A stretch of 42,094 bases of DNA from Gemmatimonadota bacterium (GTDB lineage: Bacteria > JAAXHH01). The DNA lies in the NCBI GenBank assembly GCA_009835325.1, contig VXWP01000075.1, positions 1-42,094 of the forward strand, written 5' to 3'. Below the pieces are notes generated by a model. The model made no database searches, was not told where the DNA came from, and saw only the letters and a program-made list of their open reading frames with translations. Position 1 is the first letter of the stretch, and each line of letters starts with the position of its first letter. Shown one piece after another: positions 24,361-32,466 of this stretch. Both the position numbers and the translations under genes were made by a program.

Positions 24361-25806
24361 ATGGCCCACAAAGACTTAAATTTGTTCGTCGACCTGCTTC
24401 GGGAAGAAGGTGAGTTGAAGGAAATCACCGCGGAGATCGATCCCGAACTGGAGATCAGCGCCATCGCGGACCGCGTGGTCAAGCAGAACGGGCCGGCATT
24501 GCTCTTCACCAACGTAAAGGGCCATTCCGGCATACCCGTGCTGATCAATACCTTCGGGTCGAGACGCCGCATGGAGCTGGCCCTGAGTACCGGGGACCTG
24601 GACGACATCGCGGCCGAAATCGCCGACCTGATCAATCCCCAGGTGCCGGCCTCCCTTGCGGGAAAACTCCAGCTCCTGCCCCGGCTCGCCCGGTTGAAAG
24701 ATACCCAGAGCAGGACCGTGCGCAACGGCCCCTGTCAGGAAATAGTCGAGACCGACGCGGCGTCTCTCGAAAGTATCCCGGTCATCAAGTGCTGGCCCGG
24801 CGACGGCGGTAGGTACATCACCTTTCCCCAGGTCATTACGAAACACCCCGTAAAGGATACGCGGAACGTGGGCATGTACCGGCTCCAGGTCTTCGACGAG
24901 AAAACCCTGGGGCTTCACTGGCAACGGCACAAGGGCGGCGCCCATCACTACCGCGTCGCGGAGGAGATGGGCGAGCGGCTGGAGGTCGCCATTGTGCTCG
25001 GGCCCGATCCGGAGACCATGTACGCCGCGACGGCGCCCCTGCCCGATGAGATCGATGAGTACATGCTGGCCGGATTCCTTCGCAGGCAACCGGTCCAGCT
25101 GGTGAAGTGCCGTACGGTGGACCTGGAGGTGCCGGCCAACGCCCAGATCGTCCTGGAGGGGTACGCCGAACCCCATGAACGGCGCGTGGAGGGGCCCTTC
25201 GGAGATCACCAGGGCTACTACTCGCTGCCCGACGAATACCCCGTGTTCCACCTCACCGCCATCACGCGGAGAAAAGACGCCATCTACCCGACGACTATCG
25301 TCGGACCGCCGCCGCAGGAAGACGGGTGGCTCGGAAAGGCCACCGAACGCATCTTTCTCCCGCTGCTCAAGACTACCCTGCCGGAAATCGTGGACATCGA
25401 CCTGCCCGTCGAAGGCATCTTCCACAACCTGGCCATCGTCTCCATCGACAAGCGCTATCCGGGCCACGCTCGGAAGGTGATGCACGCCCTCTGGGGCCTG
25501 GGCCAGATGATGTTCACCAAGGTGATAATCGTTGTGGACAAGGATGTGGACGTGCATAATATGCGGGAAGTCGCCTGGCGGGTCGGCGTTGCCATCGATC
25601 CGAAGCGGGACCTGCTGATCAGCGAGGGTCCCTGCGACGTCCTGGATTTCGCCGCGCAGACCGCCGACGTAAGCGGCAAGCTCGGCATCGACGCCACCGA
25701 GAAATGGCCGGACGAGGGGTTCGACCGGGGGTGGCCGGAAATCCTGCGCATGCCCGAAGAGGTCGACCGGCGCATCGACAAGCTCTGGCCGGAACTGGAT
25801 TTGTAA
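24361..25806 (+). CDS. UbiD-family prenylated-FMN decarboxylase
   Basis: A 481-residue member of the UbiD family, which reversibly decarboxylates aromatic or alpha,beta-unsaturated acids with prenylated FMN made by UbiX. Visible motifs are VIKCWPGDGGRYITFPQVIT, NVGMYRLQVFD (N169, R174), and LEGYAEPHERRVEGPFGDH with E266 and E277. These lie close to the Asn, Arg and Glu positions used for cofactor binding and catalysis in characterised members. ATG 24361 is chosen because family homology begins there; an in-frame ATG at 24295 would add a Pro/Arg leader made from a 12-nt duplication. Roles fit either menaquinone synthesis (the mqn genes start 4 kb downstream) or aromatic acid catabolism. No ubiX is visible. 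Confidence 0.92.
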   Translation: MAHKDLNLFVDLLREEGELKEITAEIDPELEISAIADRVVKQNGPALLFTNVKGHSGIPVLINTFGSRRRMELALSTGDLDDIAAEIADLINPQVPASLAGKLQLLPRLARLKDTQSRTVRNGPCQEIVETDAASLESIPVIKCWPGDGGRYITFPQVITKHPVKDTRNVGMYRLQVFDEKTLGLHWQRHKGGAHHYRVAEEMGERLEVAIVLGPDPETMYAATAPLPDEIDEYMLAGFLRRQPVQLVKCRTVDLEVPANAQIVLEGYAEPHERRVEGPFGDHQGYYSLPDEYPVFHLTAITRRKDAIYPTTIVGPPPQEDGWLGKATERIFLPLLKTTLPEIVDIDLPVEGIFHNLAIVSIDKRYPGHARKVMHALWGLGQMMFTKVIIVVDKDVDVHNMREVAWRVGVAIDPKRDLLISEGPCDVLDFAAQTADVSGKLGIDATEKWPDEGFDRGWPEILRMPEEVDRRIDKLWPELDL

Positions 25807-26061
25807 CCCGGTCGATGCTGGAGGCGGACCGCCCGGTTTCGGCCCACCGGTTTCGGTCCCGGCGTACCCTTAATCCGCTGGCTCAACTAAGTCTTGCGGA
25901 ACCTCTGCCGGTTTAGTTTAATTACTCAACATTTCAATTTTGCACTGCACTTTTATTCAAGCCTTGCCGGCTGTCTGCGCGGAACCGTTCGCTCCCGTGC
26001 ATTCGTGCGGTCCAGTGTTCTCGTGCGGCCCCGCGTGCATCCCGGCAGGAAGGGAGGACAG
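25807..26061 (+). other. Intergenic region before the YciI-like gene (255 nt)
   Basis: No coding sequence is seen. A conspicuous AT-rich patch (about 25911-25970) with several T runs stands out from the GC-rich surroundings and is the likeliest promoter zone, but I could not assign good -35 and -10 boxes. A short direct repeat CCGGTTTCGG occurs twice near 25833-25860. Confidence 0.4.
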
Positions 26062-26361
26062 ATGTTTTTCGTAGTCTCTGCGACACATAAGGCGGAAATG
26101 GCACAGGAAAGGCTTCGTCTGCAGGAATCATTTGCCGCCTACATTCACGACTCCACCCATCATCCCGATGTGACCGTGCATCACGGCGGGCAAACGCTCA
26201 GTGAGGGTGACCGGTCCGTCACCGGTTTCGTCCTCGTGCTCGAGGCGCCCTCGATCGAGGTGGCACGGGCCTTTGTCGAAGGCAGTCCCTATGCCCAGGC
26301 GGGCACCTTCGCCGAGTCTCACGTCCGCCCATGGAACTGGTTGACCGGACGGCCCGGCTGA
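26062..26361 (+). CDS. YciI-like family protein
   Basis: A 99-residue protein of the dimeric alpha+beta barrel (YciI-like) type. It starts MFFVVSATHKAEM and contains HHGGQTLSEGDRSVTG, LEAPSIEVARAFVEGSPYA and a C-terminal VRPWNWL, the usual layout of the family. The family includes the muconolactone-isomerase-like fold and small enzymes of unclear function. ATG 26062 has a strong GGGAGG ribosome site; the longer open frame from 25894 is not supported. The NCS2-type permease begins 104 nt later. The neighbours (UbiD decarboxylase, permease, extradiol dioxygenase) make a role in handling a small aromatic or lactone plausible, but this is inference. Confidence 0.85.
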   Translation: MFFVVSATHKAEMAQERLRLQESFAAYIHDSTHHPDVTVHHGGQTLSEGDRSVTGFVLVLEAPSIEVARAFVEGSPYAQAGTFAESHVRPWNWLTGRPG

Positions 26362-26465
26362 GCGAAACGCTGCCACCGCTCATTTTCGGATCGGGTCCAC
26401 GGTGGATTCCGTACATCTCCGGGCGTAAGAGCGCCCGGTGTGCGTAGACTGGCCAGGGGATTCCT

Positions 26466-28235
26466 GTGAGCAGCCGTGACGTGCAAAGCGCTTCTTCCGT
26501 TCAATACGAACCCGACGAACATCCTCCGGCGCTTGTGTCGCTGGGCAGCGGCCTGCAACTGGTCGTTCTCGGTATCACAAGCATCATCTTCATCCCCACT
26601 ATCATCATACGGGCCAGCGGCGGAACCGAGGCGTACCTGTCCTGGGCCGTGTTCGGCGCCGTCGCCGTCAGTGGGATCTGCACGGCGCTGCAAGCCGTCA
26701 GACTGAGCCGGGTCGGAGCGGGATACCTACTCTTCATGGGTCCCGCCGGCGCCTTTATCGGGGTCTGCGTCAGCGCCCTCGTCGAAGGCGGTCCGGCGCT
26801 GCTCGCCACCCTGGTCGTCGCATCGTCACTTGTCCCGATCGTGATATCGATGCGGCTGGCCCTGTTCAGGCGGCTTCTCACACCGACCATCGTCGGCACC
26901 GTGAACATGCTGATACCTGCGACCGTGCTGCCGGTCGTATTCAGCCGCCTGGCCGACGCACCGCAGGACGCGGCGCTCAGTGCACCGCTCACCGCAGTAG
27001 CGACGGGCCTGGTCATCGGCGGCATTTCCCTTACGGCAGGGGCGACACTGCGTCTGTGGGCTCCGCTCATCGGGGTGATCGCGGGTTCGGTCATCGGTGG
27101 ATCGTTGGGTCTCTATGACTTCGACCTGATCACCCGGGCTCCCTGGTTCGGGTTGCCACTGGGCAGTTGGCCGGGTATCGGTTGCGACCTCGGTCCGGCC
27201 TTCGTGGGACTTCTGCCTGCCTTCGCTTTTGTGGCCCTCATCGGCGCTATCCAGACGATTACCGGTGCGGTCGCCATCCAGCGCGTGTCGTGGCGCCGGC
27301 CGAGGGCCGTGGACTACCGTGCGGTGGAGGGTGCGGTAACGGCGGACGGTATCGGTAAACTGCTCTCTGGCATCGCCGGGATCGTGCCGACTCAGACCAT
27401 CGGCGTCAGCGTCCCGACCGTTGAGCTGACGGGGGTCGCGGCCCGCCGCGTGGGCATCATTGCCGCCGGCGTGCTGATCGTGCTGGCGTTCCTGCCCAAG
27501 TTCCTCGCCATGATCCTGGCTATTCCCAGCGCGGTCGTGGTCGCCTATCTGACCGTCGTGCTGGCGTTGACCTTCGTCCGAGGGATGACCGAGGTGGTGC
27601 AGGGCGGGATCGACCATCGCAAGGCACTGATCGCAGGCGTCGCCTTCTGGGTCGGCGTCGGCTGCCAGAACGACCTCCTGTTCCCCGAGGTTCTCGCGGA
27701 GTTGGGAGGCGGCCTGCTGGCGAACGGCATAACGGCCGGCGGTATCATGGCGATCCTCATGACCCTGTTTCTGGAAGCGACGGCCCCGCGCGGCAGCCGG
27801 ATCGAGGTGGCGCTGGACCTGTCCGTGCTTCCGAAGATCAGGACATTCCTCGAGGTGTTCGCATCCCGCAATGGTTGGGGACCGGAGATGGTCCGCCGTC
27901 TCGACGCCGCCAGCGAGGAGACGTTGCTGACGCTGATCGAACAGGACGTGGACCGGAAGAGCAGCGACCGGCGGCGCCTGCTTTTGAAGGCGCGCAGGGA
28001 AAGCGGCGGCGCGCTCCTCGAGTTCATTGCCGCGGCGGGCGAGGAGAACCTTCAGGACCGGATCGGATTACTGGCGGACAGGCCCGACGACGTGCTGGTG
28101 GAACGGGAAGTCTCGCTACGGCTGTTGCGGCACATCGCTTCCTCCGTACGCCACCAGCAGTTCCACGACACGGATATCGTTACCGTCCACGTGAAAGTTC
28201 CCGAACCGGATAAAAACCAGCCGAGTACATCATGA
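26466..28235 (+). CDS. NCS2-type (nucleobase/SLC23) permease with C-terminal HATPase-like domain
   Basis: A 589-residue protein starting at GTG 26466, with AGGGG 6 nt upstream. Residues 25-450 are membrane-embedded (about 12-14 helices) and contain the NCS2 signature near 307-327: PTQTIGVSVPTVELTGVAAR, close to the Q-x-x-G-x4-T pattern of xanthine/uracil permeases. Residues about 455-585 form a soluble domain whose helix EETLLTLIE, strand ALLEFIAAAGEEN and end segment REVSLRLLRHIASSV followed by DIVTVHVK parallel an RsbW-type histidine-kinase ATPase fold with degenerate nucleotide boxes. Purines, pyrimidines or similar aromatic rings are the usual NCS2 cargo. The next gene starts 10 nt downstream. 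Confidence 0.85.
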   Translation: MSSRDVQSASSVQYEPDEHPPALVSLGSGLQLVVLGITSIIFIPTIIIRASGGTEAYLSWAVFGAVAVSGICTALQAVRLSRVGAGYLLFMGPAGAFIGVCVSALVEGGPALLATLVVASSLVPIVISMRLALFRRLLTPTIVGTVNMLIPATVLPVVFSRLADAPQDAALSAPLTAVATGLVIGGISLTAGATLRLWAPLIGVIAGSVIGGSLGLYDFDLITRAPWFGLPLGSWPGIGCDLGPAFVGLLPAFAFVALIGAIQTITGAVAIQRVSWRRPRAVDYRAVEGAVTADGIGKLLSGIAGIVPTQTIGVSVPTVELTGVAARRVGIIAAGVLIVLAFLPKFLAMILAIPSAVVVAYLTVVLALTFVRGMTEVVQGGIDHRKALIAGVAFWVGVGCQNDLLFPEVLAELGGGLLANGITAGGIMAILMTLFLEATAPRGSRIEVALDLSVLPKIRTFLEVFASRNGWGPEMVRRLDAASEETLLTLIEQDVDRKSSDRRRLLLKARRESGGALLEFIAAAGEENLQDRIGLLADRPDDVLVEREVSLRLLRHIASSVRHQQFHDTDIVTVHVKVPEPDKNQPSTS

Positions 28236-28245
28236 GACGCGAAGG

Positions 28246-28977
28246 ATGAAACGCGAAGAAACCGGCGAGGCGGAAGGTACCGGCGTTCCGGGAGAAGCCG
28301 GCGTTCCGGGAGAAGCCGGCGTTCCGGGAGAAGCCGCGGCGCCCATCAGTCCGCCGACACATGAAGCAGCATTCGAACGGGCCTGGACCAACCCGGGCAA
28401 CACCCGAATAGAGCTGGATCCAGTCGACATCAACGGGACACTGGCCCGTTATTACCGCACGAACAAGCCGCTCAGGTTCACCCGGACCATGCTGTGGGAC
28501 ATGGAGGTGAAGAAGGCGTTCCGGCCCGACCTTTACATTCCTTCTGTGGTAAAGAAAGGCAGTTCCCGCTATTGGAACCGGCAGGCATCGACCGGCGGAG
28601 CCGAATCCTTCGTGCGATGCTCGCGGCAGCGCCTCTGGCTTGAACCGTCGAAGCATGGGCTGGTTCTCGAACGCGTCTTTCTCAACCCCGGGCGGCAGCG
28701 CGTCACATTCATCGGCACGTCGGAACTGCCCGGCATGGATGGGAGTCCGCTTCGAGCAGGCGATAAACAGCCGCTCTTTCACGTTGAGCATTCGGTCGAT
28801 GGCAATGAATTGCGGCCGCTGAACCTGTGGCGCATCGTTTACCTCACCGACGGACCCCGGCAAGAACTGATCGAGCGGTTCACGCTGGCGAAGGACGTGT
28901 GGCTGCGCGAGTTCGTCGAAATCTACATCCGGCGGGACTTGAAGATCGCGTTGAACCGGAGGGAGCTTCCCGGATGA
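28246..28977 (+). CDS. Conserved-looking protein of unknown function, coupled to the dioxygenase
   Basis: A 243-residue soluble protein I do not recognise. Residues 13-30 are three copies of GVPGEA from an 18-nt tandem repeat, a disordered collagen-like leader. The folded part starts near residue 38 and contains aromatic-rich phrases: ARYYRTNKPLRFTRTMLWDM, RPDLYIPSVVKKGSSRYWNR, QPLFHVEHSVDG and LRPLNLWRIVYLTD. No transmembrane helix, signal peptide or metal motif is obvious. It begins 10 nt after the permease and overlaps the dioxygenase by ATGA (28974-28977), so it is translationally coupled to it. A subunit or accessory of the ring-cleavage enzyme, or an SRPBCC-like small-molecule binder, are guesses. 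Confidence 0.75.
   Translation: MKREETGEAEGTGVPGEAGVPGEAGVPGEAAAPISPPTHEAAFERAWTNPGNTRIELDPVDINGTLARYYRTNKPLRFTRTMLWDMEVKKAFRPDLYIPSVVKKGSSRYWNRQASTGGAESFVRCSRQRLWLEPSKHGLVLERVFLNPGRQRVTFIGTSELPGMDGSPLRAGDKQPLFHVEHSVDGNELRPLNLWRIVYLTDGPRQELIERFTLAKDVWLREFVEIYIRRDLKIALNRRELPG
28282..28335 (+). repeat. 18-nt tandem repeat (3 perfect copies), codes GVPGEA
   Basis: Perfect copies at 28282-28299, 28300-28317 and 28318-28335 within the unknown gene, in frame. They extend the N-terminal leader by 6 residues per copy. Confidence 0.95.
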
Positions 28978-29963
28978 AGATCCTGGAAATCCGCCACGTG
29001 GGGTTGCTGTCACCCGCGACCGCGATCCATGCAAAGTTTTACCTCGAGGCCTGGGGACTCCGGCAGGCCGGAGAAGACCGTTCGGTCGGCGAGGACCGGC
29101 ACGCGCGTTATTTCCGCGGAGCGTCGACCGAGCATCACATTCTCAGTCTGCATGCGGCGAAGCGGCCTGGGCTGCACCACCTGGCCTTCAGCGTTGACGG
29201 ATGCGAGGCGGTCGACGGGGCGGCAACCGAGCTCGAACGCCGGGGAATCACCATCGTGGCCAATCCGGGCGTCCTGGACGAACCTGGCGGCGGATACGGT
29301 TTGCGTTTTCTGGACCCGGAAAACCGCTGCATCGAGCTGTCGGCCGGGGTGGCCCGACACACGAATGAAGGAGCCGATGCCAACGGCGGGTCCGATGCCA
29401 ACGGCGGATCCGATGCGAACGGCGGATCCGATGCGAACGGCGGGCCTCTCCGGCTGTGCCACGTGGGACTCAACACGGCGCGGTTCGATCAGATCGTGGC
29501 GTTCTATACCGATGTGCTCGGGTTCCGGGTCTCGGACTGGATCGAGGACCAGATGGTCTTCCTGCGATGCGGCCGGAGACATCACGTCGTCGTGTTCACC
29601 CGCGCGGATCACGCATCGGTCAACCACGTCGCGTACGGGATGTCCGGCGTGGACGCCTTGATGAAAAGGGTCTCCAACCTTCGTGACCGGGGGCAGGAAC
29701 CCGACTGGGGGCCGGGACGTCACGGCCCCGGCAACAACATCTTCTGCTACTACAAGGATCCGGCCGGATACGTGAACGAATGCTCCAGCGACCTGGCGTA
29801 CATCGAAGACGAAGCAACGCACGAACCCGCGGTATGGCGAAGAGTGCCGGAAACGATGGATTACTGGGGTACGGCAGGGGCGCCCGGTTTCGGCGTTCGG
29901 AAGGCGATGGCCGGCGACCCGGATCCCGGCTGGACGGCACAGGGCCTCGTCGAGACGAGGTGA
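28974..29963 (+). CDS. Two-domain extradiol dioxygenase (VOC superfamily, type I)
   Basis: A 329-residue protein of two VOC (glyoxalase/dioxygenase) domains, about 1-120 and 158-280. The C-terminal domain keeps the full extradiol catalytic set: metal ligands H163 (CHVG), H218 (VNHVAY) and E269 (VNEC), plus H203 (RHHVVVF) and Y259 (FCYYKDPAG). Spacings between H203, H218, Y259 and E269 equal those between His195, His210, Tyr250 and Glu260 of biphenyl-diol dioxygenase BphC. Such enzymes cleave catechol rings next to the hydroxyls using Fe(II) and O2. The linker is a fourfold (A/S)DANGG repeat. ATG 28974 overlaps the upstream stop. A hairpin (29945-29960) covers the last codons. The substrate is unknown. 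Confidence 0.88.
   Translation: MKILEIRHVGLLSPATAIHAKFYLEAWGLRQAGEDRSVGEDRHARYFRGASTEHHILSLHAAKRPGLHHLAFSVDGCEAVDGAATELERRGITIVANPGVLDEPGGGYGLRFLDPENRCIELSAGVARHTNEGADANGGSDANGGSDANGGSDANGGPLRLCHVGLNTARFDQIVAFYTDVLGFRVSDWIEDQMVFLRCGRRHHVVVFTRADHASVNHVAYGMSGVDALMKRVSNLRDRGQEPDWGPGRHGPGNNIFCYYKDPAGYVNECSSDLAYIEDEATHEPAVWRRVPETMDYWGTAGAPGFGVRKAMAGDPDPGWTAQGLVETR
29373..29444 (+). repeat. 18-nt tandem repeat (4 copies), codes (A/S)DANGG in the interdomain linker
   Basis: Four near-identical in-frame units encode residues 134-157, exactly between the two VOC domains. They lengthen a flexible linker without touching either domain. Confidence 0.95.
29945..29960 (+). terminator. Possible terminator-like hairpin at the end of the dioxygenase gene
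   Basis: CCTCGTC and GACGAGG form a 7-bp stem with a 2-nt loop just before the stop codon. Only a weak T-containing stretch (TGATTCTTATT) follows, so termination is uncertain. Confidence 0.3.
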
Positions 29964-30080
29964 TTCTTATTGTGAAAAAGGGCTCGGAAGTGCATTATAA
30001 GAGGGAAGCGTGTGGCGGGTCGGCGTCTGCAGAGGACGCCCGCCGGTTGAAACTGAACGACTGTTTTTGAGGAGGCGGTT
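29964..30080 (+). promoter_or_regulatory. Leader region of the mqn operon
   Basis: A TATAAG (29996-30001) could be a -10, with no well-spaced -35. A stem GGCGTC/GACGCC around a 7-nt loop follows near 30019-30037, and a GGAGG ribosome site precedes the TTG start of mqnE. The hairpin may be a leader structure; no known riboswitch was recognised. Confidence 0.3.
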
Positions 30081-31292
30081 TTGTTCGAGGCATTGATCGC
30101 CGCGGCAGGTCTGGAAGACATCCACAAGAAAGTGGAAGCGGGCGAGCGGCTCTCGGCCGACGACGGGAGACGGCTGTACCGGAACGGGAACCTTCCCGCC
30201 ATCGGCTACCTGGCCAACCTGGTGCGTGAGCGGATGCACGGCGACCGGGTATACTTTGTGCGCAACCAGCACCTGAACTACACCAACATCTGCAACAAGA
30301 GCTGCCTGTTCTGTTCGTTTTACGCCCTGCCTAAAGACCCCGAGGGCTACGTGCTTTCGCCCGACGACATCAGGGCGAGGATGGAGACCTACGCCGAGAT
30401 TCCCATCTCCGAGATCCACATGGTCGGGGGCGTGAACCCGAAACTGCCCTACGACTACTACCTGGACATCGTCCGGGTGATCAAGGAAGTCCGGCCCGGG
30501 GTGTCCCTCAAAGCCTACACCATGATCGAACTCGAGCAGATCCGGAGAATCGGCAAGAAGTCCATGGCCGAGACCCTGCTGGATCTGAAAGAAGCCGGGG
30601 TGGACGCCCTGCCCGGCGGCGGGGCCGAGGTCTTCAGCGAACGGGTGCACGAGGAACTGTTCCAGGCCAAGTCGGATTCGGACAAGTGGCTCGAGACCGC
30701 GCGCGTCGCCCACGAGGTGGGCCTGCCGTCGAACGCCACCATGCTGTACGGCCACGTGGAGCAGACGGAGGAGAAGGTCTACCACCTCATGAAACTGCGT
30801 GAACTGCAGGACGAGACGAACGGCCTGCTGGCCTTCATCCCCCTGTCGTGGCACCCTGAACGTACGGCGATCGAGCATCTCCCTGGACCGACCGGCCAGA
30901 TGGACCTCCGGGAGATCGCGGTAGCCCGGCTCATGCTGGACAACGTACCCCACATCAAGTCGTTCTGGATCATGAACACCCCGGCGGTGACGCAGGTGTC
31001 GCTGTGGTACGGCGCGGACGACATGGACGGCAGCGTCCTGGAGTACGAAATCACCCGGAACCCGGTCACCGACCGGATGCAGGCCCTGACCCACACGCAG
31101 ATGCTCGATATGATCAGCGAATCGGGGCGCCAGCCCGTCGAACGCGACGCGCTCTATCATATCGTCGACCGGCCCGAAACGATCCGTCCGGCCTATATGG
31201 AGACCGCCAACGGGGCAGAGGCCGCCGGGGCGAAGGCTAGCGGAGCGAAGGCCAACGGGGCGAAGACCGCCGCGGCACCGGGCCAGGGATAA
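30081..31292 (+). CDS. mqnE: Aminofutalosine synthase (menaquinone, futalosine pathway)
   Basis: A 403-residue radical SAM enzyme that joins 3-enolpyruvylbenzoate to SAM, giving aminofutalosine. The cluster cysteines are C71, C75 and C78 in NYTNICNKSCLFCSFY. ISEIHMVGGVNPKLPYDYYL and PGGGAEVFSERVHEEL are characteristic of MqnE rather than MqnC. The start is TTG 30081 with GGAGG 5 nt upstream. The last 30 residues are a low-complexity tail (Ala, Gly, Lys, Asn) from a 15-nt repeat, beyond the usual end of the family. mqnC begins 5 nt after the stop. Confidence 0.95.
   Translation: MFEALIAAAGLEDIHKKVEAGERLSADDGRRLYRNGNLPAIGYLANLVRERMHGDRVYFVRNQHLNYTNICNKSCLFCSFYALPKDPEGYVLSPDDIRARMETYAEIPISEIHMVGGVNPKLPYDYYLDIVRVIKEVRPGVSLKAYTMIELEQIRRIGKKSMAETLLDLKEAGVDALPGGGAEVFSERVHEELFQAKSDSDKWLETARVAHEVGLPSNATMLYGHVEQTEEKVYHLMKLRELQDETNGLLAFIPLSWHPERTAIEHLPGPTGQMDLREIAVARLMLDNVPHIKSFWIMNTPAVTQVSLWYGADDMDGSVLEYEITRNPVTDRMQALTHTQMLDMISESGRQPVERDALYHIVDRPETIRPAYMETANGAEAAGAKASGAKANGAKTAAAPGQG
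31206..31265 (+). repeat. 15-nt tandem repeat (4 copies) coding the Ala/Gly/Lys tail of MqnE
   Basis: Units at 31206, 31221, 31236 and 31251 follow the pattern GCC-AAC-GGG-GCG-AAG with small changes. They encode (A-N/A/S-G-A-K/E) four times at the C-terminus, after the conserved MqnE sequence. Confidence 0.9.
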
Positions 31293-31297
31293 TCCCC

Positions 31298-32422
31298 ATG
31301 ATCACCGATATCGCGGAAAAAGTCCTGTCCGGAACGCGGCTGACTGCCGAGGACGGGAGGCGTCTTTTCCAGCACCCGAACGTCACTGAACTCGGCATGC
31401 TGGCCGATCACGTGCGCCGGACCAGACACCCCGAACCGGTGGTGACCTACAACATCGGCCGGAACATCAACTACACCAACGTGTGCTGGGTGCGGTGCAA
31501 ATTCTGTGCCTTCTACCGTCCCCCGGGCGACCAGGAAGGATATACGCTGCCGGACGAGGAGATCTTCGCAAAGGTAGAGGAACTGATCGCCGTCGGAGGC
31601 GATACGCCGGAGTCCTGCGAGATCCTCATGCAGGGCGGACTGAATCCGAAGCTGAAGATCGACTACTACGAACGGCTCTTCTCGGAAATCTCCCGGCGCT
31701 ATCCCGCGGCCTATCTCCATTCGCTGTCCGTGGCGGAAATCGTCTATCTCGCCCATATCTCGAGAATCACGGTCGAGGAGGCGCTGATCCGCCTGCGCGC
31801 GGCCGGACTTAAATCTCTCCCGGGCGCCGGCGCCGAGATCCTGGACACCGAGGTGCGCGACGCCATCGCCTTCCGCAAGGAAACGGTGGAGGAATGGCTG
31901 GACGTCCACAGCCTGTCCCACCGCCTCGGCATGAAGTCGACGGCCACCATGATGTTCGGATCGGTGGAAACCGTCGAACACCGGTTGAAACACCTTCTGC
32001 GGGTCCGCGAAGTGCAGGACGATTCCCTGGCTCGCCACGACGGTTACTTCACGGCTTTCATCGCATGGAGCTTCCAGCCGGAGGGCACGGAACTGCCGGA
32101 TACGCGAAAGGCTACCGGGTACGACTACCTGCGCACCGTGGCGATCGCCCGGCTGATGCTGGACAATATCGAAAACGTCCAGGCGTCCTATGTGACCCAG
32201 GGACCCAAGATCGCGCAGATCGCCCTGGGTTACGGGGTGAACGATTTCGGCAGCACCATGATGGAAGAGAACGTCATCAGCGCCGGAGGCACGAGTTTCG
32301 TGATGCCTACGAAGGAGATCGAACGCCTCATCAGCGACGCGGGGTTCAGGCCGCGCCGGCGGAACACGCGTTACGAGTACGTAGAAGACGGCACGACGGA
32401 ACAGCTCGAAACCTCCGCGTAA
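31298..32422 (+). CDS. mqnC: Cyclic dehypoxanthinyl futalosine synthase
   Basis: A 374-residue radical SAM enzyme, the MqnC step that cyclises dehypoxanthinyl futalosine. The cluster cysteines are C63, C67 and C70 in NYTNVCWVRCKFCAFY. The following GYTLPDEEIF and ILMQGGLNPKLKIDYYE are standard MqnC sequence. It differs from the adjacent mqnE although the two are paralogues (LPGAGAEI here versus LPGGGAEV). Spacing to mqnE is 5 nt, so one transcript is likely. Confidence 0.95.
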   Translation: MITDIAEKVLSGTRLTAEDGRRLFQHPNVTELGMLADHVRRTRHPEPVVTYNIGRNINYTNVCWVRCKFCAFYRPPGDQEGYTLPDEEIFAKVEELIAVGGDTPESCEILMQGGLNPKLKIDYYERLFSEISRRYPAAYLHSLSVAEIVYLAHISRITVEEALIRLRAAGLKSLPGAGAEILDTEVRDAIAFRKETVEEWLDVHSLSHRLGMKSTATMMFGSVETVEHRLKHLLRVREVQDDSLARHDGYFTAFIAWSFQPEGTELPDTRKATGYDYLRTVAIARLMLDNIENVQASYVTQGPKIAQIALGYGVNDFGSTMMEENVISAGGTSFVMPTKEIERLISDAGFRPRRRNTRYEYVEDGTTEQLETSA

Positions 32423-32466
32423 TCGCGCGGGAAGCGGTGACGGATACAACCGGCGGCGACTTCCGA

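Noticed and set aside
28282-29444. CRISPR array
   Set aside because: The repeats are contiguous 18-nt coding units without spacers, in frame with genes.
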